This document shows, piece by piece, positions 43,830 through 55,080 of a stretch of DNA of 64,000 bases. Positions within the stretch are counted from its first letter, which is position 1, and each line of letters begins with the position of its first letter. Below the pieces are notes generated by a model that made no database searches, was not told the DNA's origin, and worked only from the letters and a program-made list of their open reading frames with translations. The stretch comes from Lepidostoma basale (lineage: Eukaryota; Arthropoda; Insecta; Trichoptera; Lepidostomatidae): NCBI GenBank assembly GCA_022606425.2, contig JAHDVF020000521.1, positions 310,001-374,000 on the forward strand. The letters run 5' to 3'. A program made the position numbers and the translations under genes.

Positions 43830-44465
43830 GAAGTCTGTCCAATAAATACGCGAGCTGATTTATTTAAATTATTTTTTTCCAAAATTTAGGGTAGATCAAT
43901 CTTATCCCCTTCAAAATGCTCCCCATTTGTTTCAATGCACTTGTTCCATCTCCGCTTCTATTGTTCAAAACATTCCTGGATATTTTCAGGAGTCAGGTTC
44001 TTCAGTTGCTTTATCGTTTCACGTTTAATCGTCTACACGTCGTTCCAGTGCGCCCCCCGCATGACCTTTTTAGATTTCGGGAACAAAAAGAAGTCAACAG
44101 GGGCTAAATCTGGTGAATAGGGAGGATGATCAATCACAGAGATCGCATTACGGGTCAGAAACTGGCGGACAATCAGTGATAAATGTGGGCATTTTCTTGG
44201 TTTTCCCAACTTCAAACGTTCTGTTAATATCGGGTGCACAGACGATTTTCCTAAATTTAGTTCATCAGCAATCATCTGAACAGTTAATCGATGATTGGAA
44301 AGCATTGGAAATCGTTCAATGTATCTCTTGATAAAACTCTTGATCCACTTAAAAATGGCAGTTTTCTTCAGTGTCCTAATTCCATAAACAGCCTTTAACA
44401 TTTCATGAATTTCCCGATAATTTTTCCCAAAACACTCACTGACACTAAAAATGTCCTATTCCGGG
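43830..44465 (-). pseudogene. mariner-like transposase remnant, internally deleted
   Basis: On the - strand an open frame at 44401-44033 reads YREIHEMLKAVYG, KTAIFKWIKSF, RLTVQMIADELNLGKSSVH, then jumps to RQFLTRNAISVIDHPPYSPD LAP and DFFLFPKSKKVMRG. The N-terminal helix-turn-helix region is thus joined to the C-terminal third, and the centre with the first two catalytic Asp residues is lost. Downstream on the same strand (43990-43850), KNLTPENIQECFEQ, a stop, KRRWNKCIETNGEHFEGD continue the C-terminus. It belongs to a different mariner lineage from the element at 56 kb. Its 5' end abuts half of a foldback element at 44500. Confidence 0.8.
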
Positions 44466-44499
44466 ATGATAGAATCAATGCCCTCTATAGGTCTGCCCT

Positions 44500-44585
44500 A
44501 GCAAGCCGAAACATGTCGCTCCCATGAAATATAATAATACTTCTAGAAAACGGACGTTTTCATCAATATTAAGCGTTTCAATACT
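44500..44585. repeat. foldback element, family M, right half
   Basis: GCAAGCCGAAACATGTCGCT and ACTTCTAGAAAACGGACGTT, ending in TTTTCATCAATATTA. Confidence 0.8.
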
Positions 44586-45294
44586 ACTTTTTTTTACTAT
44601 AATTAAGACAGTGCATGAATGAAGTATTACAAAAAACGGAATGGGATAATAAAAACTCATTAACAATGCATTTTGAGAGTTCCGTGTTGATTTGAAAATT
44701 CTTGGGATGAATCAATCCCTTTAGGAAACGGTTAAACCTCGTTTACTGAATAGTACGTGTAATCAATTATTACAAAATGAAAATAGAAATTGTCAACAGA
44801 ATAATTATTCTCATATCGTAAAATCATTGAATAACAAAGTATTTATCAGTTGTGTAAACAACCGCTCCACGTGTCGTGGCGAGCACGTATTTAGTAGTAT
44901 TTTGATAGGAACTAATGTGTTTCTGTCAACTGTCCGCTTGGCTACTGCGATCTGTAGCTACGCACTACTATCGAGGCAGCGCGTCACCCGCCGCCTTCAA
45001 ATGACCGGCGATCAATTGCATTTGTTGGCTGACCTCTTGTTGGGGGTCCGCAAATCCAATTCAGGCAATTGAAGAATGTCTGCCGTGATTTCGGTCCCAT
45101 TACATCTGCCGCGGGCTGTGATGCAAAACGCTAATACGGGCATTTCACTGGTTCATAGTCCAATCTACAGTTTGCTCACCTTGATAGTGTAAAGAAATTT
45201 TCTTCGTCCCTGGCATCAGAATCTAAAGTATTGACCCCCTTCGCAGCTACAAGCAATATTTAAATAGTTTTATTGTACCTAACCAATGTTTTAA

Positions 45295-45445
45295 AAAGGC
45301 CATCTAAAAGATGGATTGATGATATTGCCCGAATAGCTGGAACGACCTAGATGCGAAAGGGGCAAAACAGGGACGAGTGGAACAAAATGGAAGGGGCCTA
45401 TATCTAGCAGTGGATGGAAGAAGGCTGAAGAGAAGAAGATGTTTT
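45295..45445 (+). mobile_element. RTE-like 3' end, family F
   Basis: CCATCTAAAAGATGGATTGA, ATTGCCCGAATAGCTGGAAC, TATCTAGCAGTGGATGGAAG and a GAAGAGAAGAAG tail. Confidence 0.8.
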
Positions 45446-45720
45446 TAAATAGCTATCCTTGGCTTTATCCCACTGCATTCCTATTGGGCATGCTTGGGAC
45501 CAATAGTTTACAGATAAGGAGGGATGGGTGCACACTTACCCATTTCTTCAGACTTATCAGGGGATTCTTTGAGAATTCCGTCATTTTGGAGGTCGAACCA
45601 TCTCTCATGCGTTCCTAGTAATATATATTTATTATATTTTACCTGTTCTCAATAGATTTCTTAAACTATAATAATTGTTTGTATCTTTTGAGAAAATAAA
45701 CTAATTTGTTTATATATTTT
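45446..45720 (+). mobile_element. CR1-like 3' end, family D
   Basis: GGTCGAACCATCTCTCATGC, CAATAGATTTCTTAAAC and GAGAAAATAAACTAATTTG at the 3' end, preceded by CCCATTTCTTCAGACTTATC, as in other family D copies. Confidence 0.75.
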
Positions 45721-45879
45721 TCGGTGATATGGAATCCCCCCGAGGCGAGATACTCACTCATGTTAGAGAGTAGAAGATCATTGTAAATAAAAATAAATTA
45801 TAAAAAAAATAAGCTATAGAAAGATAGTATTCACCTGAAATAAGGACATCAGAACAAAGGTCTCCGACGTCATAGACGT

Positions 45880-46115
45880 GGCCACAGCCCTTAAGTGGCG
45901 ATGGGCGGGACATGATCCAGATGAGTGAACAAAGCGATTGCTATGCTGGTGCCCGAGGACGGCAGAGCGTAGAGTTGGGCACCCGCAGTTGCGTTGGTCC
46001 GACGACATCCGGAAGAGTGCGGGAAGTACCTGGAAACAGATTGATCAGAATTGAAAACACGAGAGGAGGCCTACGTCCAAGATTAGACGGCAACAATGGG
46101 CTGTAGAAGAAGAGT
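45880..46115 (+). mobile_element. RTE-like 3' end, separate lineage
   Basis: LKWRWAGHDPDE-type start, RPRTAERRVGHPQLRWSDDI RKSAGSTW spread over two frames (45950-46040), then CAAGATTAGACGGCAACAAT. The frames are broken. Confidence 0.65.
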
Positions 46116-46159
46116 CTGTGACTAACAAAAAGTGTATTGTACTAAAAGAAAATTTTGAT

Positions 46160-46870
46160 ACGTCATGGAGTGTTTTACAATAATTTTATGGAGTGTTTTA
46201 CTGTACGGTTGCGAGACTTGGTACCTGGGCGAAAGAGAGCGCAAAAGGCTGGAGGCATTTGAGATGTGGACCTACCGACGAGTTGCTCATGTTTTATGGA
46301 GGGACCACATTACAAATGAAGAGGTTCTCAGCAGAGTTGAAGAGATAAGGCACGTGTTGAACACCACAGAGGAGAGGCGCGCAAGATGGATTGGTCATGT
46401 GTTGCGACACGAATGTTTCCTGCATAATGTGTTGGAGGGAATGGTCAAGGGATCGATTGGCAGAGAACGACCTTGCCAAGAGTACCTAGACCAGATTTGC
46501 CGAGATATGGGCTGCACCTCTTATGCGGAATTGAAGAGAGTTGCCGAGGACATTAGATTGAGAGCGGAGAAGAAGAATGTCATGGAAAGAGTCATTCTTG
46601 TAATACCCTCAATGGACAGAATAATACATTTATTTATACGATAACGTACCAAGTTGACTGAGATAGGCGAACTGAAGTGGCGGTGGGCTGGTCAAATTTG
46701 TCGGAAAACCGACTGCCGAGACCGCCTACAGGATTCCGTAGAGTTGGACGTCCTCTGTAAGGATGGATAAGAGGAGCATTAGATAGGGAGTAGTTACATA
46801 CCTTGGGAGAGGGCTACGTTTACCAGAGGGCGACAAACGACTGATAACAAATTCTAATCAAATGTCTAAA
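46160..46870 (+). mobile_element. RTE-like 3' ends, family C plus a further piece
   Basis: The + frame 46165-46644 reads LLYGCETWYLGERERKRLEA FEMWTYRRVAHVLWRDHITN, LRHECFLHNVLEGMVKGSIG and PCQEYLDQICRDMGCTSYAE, matching the copy at 30.5 kb. 46660-46870 is a second, degraded end (IGELKWRWAGQICRKTDCRD, ALDREWLHTLGEGYVYQRAT in mixed frames). Confidence 0.85.
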
Positions 46871-48599
46871 TGTTTTAACCTTTTGTTTAACAGGTTACCA
46901 AATAAATCGTATTTCTTTCTAGTAATCTGAATTCAGTTCTTGCGACAATATTCTTTGTTAATTAATACATGCGAGCTGTCCAATAAATGTGTACATTAAT
47001 TCATTAGTTTTGTTGCAATTTATAATTTATACATAATATTAATCCGTTTACATTTTCTATGCATGGTTTATTTCATAAAACATGCAAATACAGTGTGGAA
47101 TTTTTTTAAATCTTTTGAGTTTAAAAATCATTACAATATTACCAAATTCTGCATAAATGTGGAAAGAATTTACTGAGCATGATGGCGATCAAGCGCCAGA
47201 CCAAACTGTGAGTAAATAATTTATTGAATTTAATTGTGTTTTATTTGACAACATTTGTCGTTTTCAGTATCTTATATTCCACGTGTTTTTTTAAATCTCC
47301 GCCAGTGACTTGTCGGTCTCTAAATGGCAAACGCTCGACTGAGTGAATAAAAACGCTCTACAATCGAAATAAGCAAAAAATGCCGATCGTCTCCGGTTCG
47401 TAGACCTGATCTATTTGACATTGAGTATTGTCATTTCACTGACGAAGTTCGCAGACGCCTTTCTGATTAGAACTATTGATTTGCCGGAGAAGCATCAATG
47501 GATGGGCAGGAATTGGGCCAACCCGAAGTACGTCCTCCGACGGGCGCGCGGCGTGCTGCGAGATGAATGCCAATTGACGATTGAGGAAACGTGACTTTAT
47601 TTAGTGTCGTTAAACTGAAGCGCGATATGGAAATTCGCCTAAGAATTGCGTGAAGCCAGAACTCACACGACGGCGCCTGATTGAATGAAGCCATTACTTA
47701 TCGCACTAACGGACGTCCCGAACATCGGCTTTTATGACGAATTAAATTAATAATTGTTTTCCAATTTGTTTTACTTACCGATCTCGATTATTTTACTGAA
47801 GTTATAACACATATAACAAGGGATAAATGTCATTACTAATGTAATTAAAAGATATGTAACACAGCACGATACGAATAGCATCGAATACGCATATCATTTT
47901 AATATTGAGAGTAACCTATGGAAGGACCAATGCCGTCGTGACAGTTCTACAATCCGCAATTCAAAATGGCCGACGCAGGAGGCTACAGCGTTGGGTTGTC
48001 ACTTACTTAATCGTATTTTTCGCGGAGATTCGTTATGACGAACCTATGTTTATTTTAATTATATTTTCAATTGTATTCGATATAGTTTAAAATTTTAAAT
48101 GTTTCTTCGTGATATTTCTAAGAAATATTCTAAGTATTTCTTAATTAAAACTTTATGAACAAAATAATCGCGTCCACATTCTTTGTTTTTCTGAAGTGAG
48201 TGAAGGGATAATGAAACAATGTTTATTGTGTAATCATAAAAGAGCATTTTAATATTATTAATACTTACATTATATATAACGAATAAATCCAATTTTTCAG
48301 CAACCAGGAAGTCGAGGTGAAAATAATGTCATTTTCGCGACGGCATTGGAAGGACGGCAACTTAGCATTTTTTCCATCTATCGCCAGAGCTAAAAGCGAT
48401 ATGACCTGCCCATCGCTAGTTTAGCGCTGCCACTCTTCCGATGAAGTCCGACACTCCTGTTTTAGCTGTAATTGTGGTGTTTTTCACTCTATCTGAAACA
48501 TTGCTTTTTCCAGAGCTCTTTGGACAATTCGTAATTTATTGGCGTTTCTCTAATATGGTACAGTGTTTTCATTTAAAAACCATAAGTCAACACCGCTAA
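46871..48599. other. no feature recognised (intron 3)
   Basis: Low-complexity AT-rich DNA with a GC-richer stretch at 47500-47700 that carries broken frames only. Confidence 0.5.
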
Positions 48600-48930
48600 A
48601 ACGTGGCAGTAAAATACGTTTCGTTTGAGGTTATGGGGGTTTATGGATTTTTCAAAATACTTTATGGTACTATATGGTCACCCATACCAACGGAAAGGCG
48701 ACGTTCACTCCGAGCAGTAGAAACAAGTGCAAACAACATAATAATTCAAGTCAGAGCCAATAAAGCAAGTTTCTATGATCGTGCTTTCAGCGTTGCGGGT
48801 CCGTTGGCTTGGAATAGCCTCCATGTTAGTATTAAGTATGAGGATAGTGACGTTAAATTTAAGAAACTTCTAAAGACTGCACTGTTCGGTCAGTCATTTT
48901 CTAGTGCGCCTTTGGAGTAATTGATTTTAC
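48600..48930 (+). mobile_element. CR1/L2-type ORF2 C-terminus fragment
   Basis: The + frame 48603-48920 ends with ERRRSLRAVETSANNIIIQV, RAFSVAGPLAWNSLHVSIKY and FKKLLKTALFGQSF, the standard C-terminal signature of CR1/L2-group ORF2. Its first third is unrelated. It lies 165 nt before exon 4. Confidence 0.8.
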
Positions 48931-49093
48931 AAAACGGCGTACTTAAAATACAAATCGGAACGCAGCCCAGCCCCAACCCATTCTTTGGTCGATTTCTGCG
49001 GTTTGGTTTTCTCTAACCAGTACTGTTTTGTGGCCCAAATATATATTCATAATAATAAATACGTAGTAAATCCATTATGTGTCCTTGTTCCAG

Positions 49094-49196
49094 GCAATTG
49101 TGGCCCTGACGTTCAGCGTGTATGTTCTGAAGCCGTTCTTCCCGGAGTGCGCCCCTCCGGACGAGTCCGTCAGGCTGTTGGCCGTTTGCTGCATCC
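49094..49196 (+). CDS. SLC7 transporter coding exon 4 (end of TM3, disulfide-Cys loop, start of TM4)
   Basis: The acceptor is TGTTCCAG and the donor ATCC|GTGAGT; 103 nt, phase 0 in and phase 1 out. It encodes residues 136-169: [19 protein letters not shown] followed by [15 protein letters not shown]. The Cys (residue 154) in the KPFFPEC loop aligns with LAT1 Cys164, which forms the disulfide with the CD98 heavy chain. Its conservation suggests this protein also works as a heterodimer. The intron after it (1.05 kb) contains degraded foldback and RTE-like pieces. Confidence 0.95.
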
Positions 49197-49389
49197 GTGA
49201 GTACAACAATTATCCCCGCTACAGCTTCCTGTTCTCCAGTTCTGTATCCTAACAAGTAAATAACAGCGTTAAAGGAACGATGAAAAAAAATCTAAAAGAA
49301 TAAAATATTTTCTCTCTGTCTCTTCACATTATGTAAGACGACGTAATCAATGTAACTAATAACCTTAAATTAATTTACTGCTCCTGGAA

Positions 49390-49510
49390 CAATGTTTCAA
49401 AATCCACGTTAAAATTTAAGGATAATCATATAATAAGAGAGTGACATGTTTCGCCTTTCTAGGGCATTCACATTTATGGCAAAATGTTGTCAGAAGGTAA
49501 AAATTTTCAC
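49390..49510. repeat. foldback element, family M, left half
   Basis: GAGTGACATGTTTCGCCTTT and CTAGGGCATTCACATT, preceded by a worn terminal region. Confidence 0.65.
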
Positions 49511-49574
49511 TCTTTTCTTATTTTATAAAACAGACAGAAAATATATATAAAACTGAGACCACCGGACCACTCAG

Positions 49575-49760
49575 TAAATAGAGTTCTGTATGTGAATCTT
49601 CCTCGTCAACAATCCAGAGGAAGACCTAGGAACACGTGGATGATTCAGAGCAATAGCGTCTTGCAGAGAAATGGCTTGAGATTGAGCCTGAGATCGAGAA
49701 GAGCCGACCCCAACAGTCAACACAGACAATGAGTTAGGATAGCTCCAGGAAGAATAAGAA
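49575..49760 (+). mobile_element. RTE-like 3' end, separate lineage
   Basis: NLPRQQSRGRPRNTWMIQSN SVLQRNGLRLSL and RRADPNSQHRQ followed by a stop and an AGAATAAGAATAAGAAAGAG tail. Confidence 0.65.
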
Positions 49761-49839
49761 TAAGAAAGAGAGGCAGAAAATATAAATTTAATTCTTCATT
49801 AAAAATATATTTCTTGGACATTGATATAAAACTTTAAAT

Positions 49840-49970
49840 TTAACAGTTAATAGGAATGAAAAGATTTTTTTTATAGGAATGACAAGTTTCATTCTTACAA
49901 AATAAAATAAATTTTCTAGGAAACAGATGTTATCATTTTTATTAATTATTTTTAATAAAACGTAAAATTC
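49840..49970. repeat. foldback element, family M, degraded
   Basis: AACAGTTAATAGGAATGAAA, ATAGGAATGACAAGTTTCAT and TTCTAGGAAACAGATGTTAT remain of the arms. Confidence 0.6.
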
Positions 49971-50245
49971 GGTTTCTAAAATTTGCCGTTTTTATTATTT
50001 CAAATTCTATCCAGATTTTTTTTAATTAATAAAATATAGTCTTATGATAGATGTGATATTTAAAATGCCCTGACTATTTGGAGAAATTCATATTGATAGT
50101 AAAAAAAACTTTCAGAAAAAATTGTTTGTACATACTGTACATGCGTTTGTTTTAAACACTTTTGTTTTTACAGTCATTAGAATCCTATATTATTACATAC
50201 ACGATTATTGTGAAGATCTCTAAGTGTTGGTGCTCTGTCTCCTAG

Positions 50246-50371
50246 TGGTCCTGACGTTCATCAACTGCTGGGACGTGAAGTGGGCCACCACCGTGCAAGA
50301 CGTCTTCACCTACGCCAAGCTTCTGGCCCTCTTCATCATCATCGCCGCCGGCATCTACCAGCTCTGCAACG
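50246..50371 (+). CDS. SLC7 transporter coding exon 5 (TM4-TM5)
   Basis: The acceptor is GTCTCCTAG and the donor AACG|GTTAGT; 126 nt, phase 1 at both ends. It encodes residues 170-212: [18 protein letters not shown], matching the LAT1 segment with NCYSVKAATRVQD, then [20 protein letters not shown], the TM5 helix. The AKLLAL motif is well conserved in SLC7 light chains. The split Gly codon joins exon 6 correctly. Confidence 0.96.
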
Positions 50372-50754
50372 GTTAGTTCGTCCACATTCTAATATTTGTT
50401 AAGGGCATCTTCCTGTAACCATAGAAACTTTCTTTATTTTTCCCTTCCACTTTGTTGTGCTTTAATATATTTTTTAAATATCGTGAAACTCACTCTTATT
50501 TACTAAACACTAATTTCACTAATTGAAATTATGATATCGATATATACATACATAAACGCAGCAGGCCTCACTTGGGATGATGTTAGGCATCAGGCATGCG
50601 ATAGAGTCGGGTGTAGAAAGTTCATTGAGGCTCTATGCAGCACTGAGGTGTGACAGGGCAAGAATATGGTATACATACACAAATAACAGAATCGTTAATC
50701 ATTTGTTTATTAAATTGAGATTTTGAAGATAACTGTAATAATCATATCAAAATT

Positions 50755-51000
50755 TTTTGAATAACTCTTTCAAAACATTGCATTTTCTCAACACTTTTTT
50801 GCAGTTTCACAAACATGTTTCTGGACACAAAAGCCCTTTCTCAGTGTAGATTTTTTTTTAATTGACACTAAGGGAGGGCTTCTGTGTCCCGAAACATGTT
50901 TGTGAAGAGTCCCAAAAATATTTGTGAAAATACAATGTTTTTAAATAATTATTCAAATGTGAATCCACAATACAAAATTATTACGAATATAGTAGAAATA
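50755..51000. repeat. inverted pair of repeat family E
   Basis: - strand copy at 50777-50845 (reverse reads CACTGAGAAAGGGC...GAAACATGTTTGTG) faces a + copy at 50865-51000 (GGGAGGGCTTCTGTGTCCCG, AAACATGTTTGTG, GAATCCACAATACAAAATT). Confidence 0.75.
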
Positions 51001-51109
51001 TCAAAAATACATTTAAAAGGGCAAAACATAATATTGTTAGCTTTCTAATAACTCTACACATACAAAAATGTATGGTAATCGGCATTCTCTATATATTATA
51101 AATATTATT

Positions 51110-51365
51110 ATTATAAATACTAATAAAGATCTGGGATGTCGTGCGAAGGGGAAGACTGAGAAGACGCTTCTGGAGAGATCATGTGGAAAGAGCATGTTCT
51201 GAAAGAGTGATAAATATAGCCGCAAATAAAGTACCAACAGGAAAACGACCTGCAGGAAGACCACCGAAAAGATGACGAGACTGTTGGACATCTGCATCCC
51301 AGGAACAGGCTCCGGGAAATAACAGGACACAGACCTAAATAGAGCAGAAGAAGAAGGAGATTATT
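51110..51365 (+). mobile_element. RTE-like 3' end, family B (second subfamily)
   Basis: IWDVVRRGRLRRRFWRDHVE RACSERVINIAANKVPTGKR PAGRPPKR followed by a stop, and a GCAGAAGAAGAAGGAG tail. Confidence 0.82.
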
Positions 51366-51834
51366 ACATAATAAAATTAATTTAATTCGAATCATACCCC
51401 TTTGCTCTTGTAATGGTTAGTATTTTTCAACGTGTTGAATAATGATGTGCGGTTTATGAACGTTAGTAACGTAATTAACATTAGAGTAACTTAATTCTTT
51501 TGAGAGGCATACGAATCCGCATAGAGTGAATATTCAATGGAATGAAGCAAAACACGACAATATATTTATGATATTATTTATGGTCCAGCTGGCGCAAAGC
51601 CCAAATAAAGAGTGCGTCCCTTTACAAACGATATCTTTATTAATCCTATTAATAAATCACGTGCATTATCTACTTAGTCTATCGTAACTCACCATCATTG
51701 CGCTTTCTTGTCACGGCTGTCAGCCCGTTCTCTGGATCCTCATCCTCATTGCACCCCTCGCCATACTTCTCACTTGCATTAACATGTATATAAAATATGT
51801 ATTATTTTTTTTGTTTTTTTTGTCCAAAAAAAAC

Positions 51835-52325
51835 CTATCCAAAAAAGCTAGAATTGCAATGCACAATGGTGTTCTTCTACCGACCCTTATGTATGGCAGC
51901 GAAGCATGGAACTGGCGAAAGTAGAATAAATGCAGTAGAAATGAGATCTCCTAGACGAATGAAAATATAAGAAGTGAATGCGGTGCGAATGATGGTGTTA
52001 TGAACAAAATAATGAAAGGATCATTAAGATGGTTTGGACATATGGAAAGAATTGAAGAAAGAATGGTAAAAAAATTATATGTTAACGATGTAAATGGAAC
52101 CAGATATAGAGGAAGGCCCAGGAAAACGTGGCACGATCAAATAAATCAAATATTTAATGTCGGCCATGTGAGGAGCCAGAGAAATCGACGCCGTGCATGA
52201 CACGATGTATGAATGTTGAGAAAGCGAGAGAAAGATGTCAGGAAAGAAAAGTGTGGCAGTCCATTCTTTCTGCCTACCTCTTCGGGGAGACGGCGTGATG
52301 GTTAGTTAGTTAGTTAGTTAAAATA
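51835..52325 (+). mobile_element. RTE-like 3' end, family A
   Basis: ARIAMHNGVLLPTLMYGSEA WNWRK, a frame break, then NKIMKGSLRWFGHMERIEER, YRGRPRKTWHDQINQIFNVG (frame 52000-52200) and the full 3' UTR with CTCTTCGGGGAGACGGCGTG and four TTAG repeats. Confidence 0.9.
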
Positions 52326-52459
52326 TGAGCACCCGACTATCCGACACAGCTTTTCACAGAATTTTTATATTTTGTGACAACTCAATTCGTCAGTAACCAC
52401 ATTTTTTTTTTATAAGTCGACTAACAAAATTTCTAAAGAATAACAAGACATCTAATAAC

Positions 52460-52875
52460 ACATTTCTTTAGATTAATCAGGGGATACTTCGAGAACTCGG
52501 CCATACTGGAGGATGGTGGTCTTTTTGTCCCCGATATAAATCTCCGACAGCGACAGCACAGATTGTTTTACCAACCGGCCGCCAGAACCAATTTGCCTTT
52601 GGTGACACCAATGGGAAGAGCAATTAGTCTTCTGAACGCGGTCTCCTCGGAAATCGACGTCTTTCATATTAGTGAAAGTACGTTCAGGGGACAAATACTT
52701 TTGACTATAGAAAGTATTTCGTCTTCCTAAAGTCGAACCATCACTAAAGCGTTCCTGGTACTTGTATTATGTTGTATGTATATATTATTTGACCTGTACT
52801 CAATAGATGCCTTGCTGCCATTGCTGTTTGAAATGTATTTTAAGTAAATAAACTGATTTGATTTGATTTTATTTA
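52460..52875 (+). mobile_element. CR1-like 3' end, family D
   Basis: GYFENSAILEDGGLFVPDIN LRQRQHRLFYQPAARTNLPL VTPMGRAISLLNAVSSEIDV FHISESTFRGQ, split by a frameshift, then CAATAGATGCCTTGCTGCC and AAATAAACTGATTTGATTTG. Confidence 0.85.
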
Positions 52876-53434
52876 AAAGACACGATGGCCGGAAACTATT
52901 GAAGCTTACTGCGTGTGTTCTGTTTGGATTTCGTCGACGAATTTTTAGTACCCTTACATACGATTTACGACTTGTTTGCGAAAGTATTGTGAGTCATATT
53001 GTGACGTAGTTTTCGTCACGGGCTTATTCGTTTATTCATCTCGCCAATACAGATTCCCAGAGTCCGTAGGTAGGGGCGCATTGTGTACTGGCGGGGCCAT
53101 CGGCGTCTGCGGCAGGGGGGCGCGAGCCACAGCTGGAGAGGGGAGAACAGAGACGCAAGGTGACCTTCCCTCCCCTCTCTCACCCTGTCTCCATTGTTTT
53201 CTCCCATCTTCCAAGGCCGCGAATCCAATAATTATTCATAAATCTAACTAAATAAGTGGCAGATTATAAAATAAGCGTTGTTCGGAAAGTTTTTTGTGTG
53301 TTTTCGAAACAATTATGTAAATTAGCCACCCACTCTATTTGGAGCTGCTACTCTAATAAGCGCGGCTCTACAAATATAATATTTCAACTAATAAAATTTT
53401 CATTTCGTAATTTGTACGGTTTTTAAATATTATA
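52876..53434. other. no gene recognised; GC-rich patch
   Basis: 53070-53220 is GC-rich and open in several frames, without a recognisable domain. Confidence 0.4.
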
Positions 53435-53910
53435 CAGAATGTCTCAAAAGAAAGTTTGTTTGTTTAGCTTACTGCGTTCAACGAATCCGAGGGGCACGGG
53501 GGGTATGTAAATCGGTAGCCTGGCTCTTGGGGATTCAGTCACTATGGAGCGTTTCAAGGGAGCGGACCACGCGTTGTGCGTGCAAGAGTTTTACAAAAAC
53601 TGTGATTCAGCTACTGTAGCGCGTAGAAGATTCCGCAATATTCGAGGTTTTTACCACTTAAATGGTGCGTCAAGCATACCGCTCATTCGAAAATGAGTCA
53701 AAAAGTTTGAAGAGACCAGTACAACAAAACTGAAAAAAAACAAGATCATCAAGTATGGTAGAAATCGTGGAGAGAGTTAATCAGCCTCTCGATTATCAGT
53801 TAGCCGTCATAAGAAATTTTACTGTTCGACTAGATGAGTGCCGCGAACGTGAGGGTTTACATTTGGACGATATTATTTTTGAAATAAAGTTCCATATTAC
53901 TAAACGAGAT
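53435..53910 (+). pseudogene. DUF4817-type transposase remnant, internally deleted and frameshifted
   Basis: From ATG at 53544 the frame reads MERFKGADHALCVQEFYKNC, VARRRFRNIR, then a stop; VKKFEETSTTKL follows in another frame, as in the helix-turn-helix start of DUF4817-type transposases. At 53830-53880, RLDECREREGLHLDDIIFE resembles the C-terminal tail of the same family, so the catalytic core is gone. A different copy from the one at 21.7 kb. Confidence 0.6.
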
Positions 53911-54639
53911 TTTAATTAATTAAATGAAAAGGCAACACTTTTACATGTTAAGCGTAGTTACAAGTGCTGTACATTAGTACAGTATGTACGTACCGTACTA
54001 TAAATGAAAGCCATTGCTTGCTGAAGGTCTCGGTTAAAGTAAGCTGTTTGACTGCCACCGTCCGGGTCCGTTTTCGCGTAGACAGAATCGTTATTTTGCG
54101 AAACGCAATACGTTTCCGTCTTAATTTTGAAAACAAAGCATTCTGAAATTCGGATAATCAGCGATTCGGATAGTCGGAGTTCGGATAATTGGAGTTCCAC
54201 TGTATCAATTGATTTACATGTATGTAGGTACTTTTTATATCAATGTAATTTATGGTATTAGGTTTTGCGCCAATTTTATGAATGTACCTTAATTTCGGCT
54301 AATGTCGGGTAATGTTTGCGCATAAATAGTCAAAATTGGCGAGTCTCACGTTCCCAAGGTTTTGTAAAGCTCATAAAATATGATTGGGTCATATTAACTT
54401 TTATTCAGATTTGAAAACATCTCACACGTCACCGCAAATGCCGCTAGTTTATGTGCAGGAATAGGAATATCGCGTGGGAATCGCAATTACTTCAAACTGC
54501 CAAACTTTTTTAGAGAAAACTCAGTTCAATCGGAATCGAATCATCGTATTACCTCACGGCCTTTGTTTTTTTTTTTAAACAAATTGTATTTTTTTATCGT
54601 TTATAATATAATTCTTTGTGGACTGTGTGAACATCGGAG

Positions 54640-54870
54640 AGGTCGAAATTTGATGCTTTTAAGATGTGGTGCTGGCGACGAATGCTGTGCATACCGATCG
54701 ATTGGTTTGTTCTTCTCATAACTGTGAGAAGAACAAACCAATCGATGCTTGACCAGCTGGGCATCAGGGCAAGAGAATGTTAATATATTTTGGTCACATA
54801 GCCCGGAGAGATCAGGAAAACCTTGAAATAATGGACAAAGCAACGATAAGGACGGCCACCGAGCCGCAGG
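54640..54870 (+). mobile_element. RTE-like 3' end containing a perfect 22-bp snap-back palindrome
   Basis: CTGTGTGAACATCGGAGAGG, MWCWRRMLCIP-like residues around 54665-54695, then HIARRDQENLEIMDKATIRT near the end. At 54697-54746 a perfect 22-bp inverted repeat (ATCGATTGGTTTGTTCTTCT...) with a 6-nt loop interrupts the expected reading. Confidence 0.7.
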
Positions 54871-54873
54871 TCC

Positions 54874-55080
54874 GATCAAATCAAATCAAATCAGTTTATT
54901 TTCTCAAAAGATATTACAAACAACAATTATACAAGTAGTTTAAGGCCTCTATTGAGAAAAGGTAAAACCTTAAAAATTATATATTACCAGGAACGCATGA
55001 GAGATAGTTCGGCATTAGGAATACAAGATACTCTCCAAAGTCAAGAGTATTTGTCTTCTGAACGTGTTGGTCAAATCAGG
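54874..55080 (-). mobile_element. CR1-like 3' end, family D
   Basis: Left tail GATCAAATCAAATCAAATCA, TTTATTTTCTCAAAAGATAT, then GGCCTCTATTGAGAAAAGG and GGAACGCATGAGAGATAGTT. Reverse orientation. Confidence 0.85.

Noticed and set aside
53016..53251. Gene in the GC-rich patch
   Set aside because: Open in several frames on both strands because of composition; no domain, no splice context.
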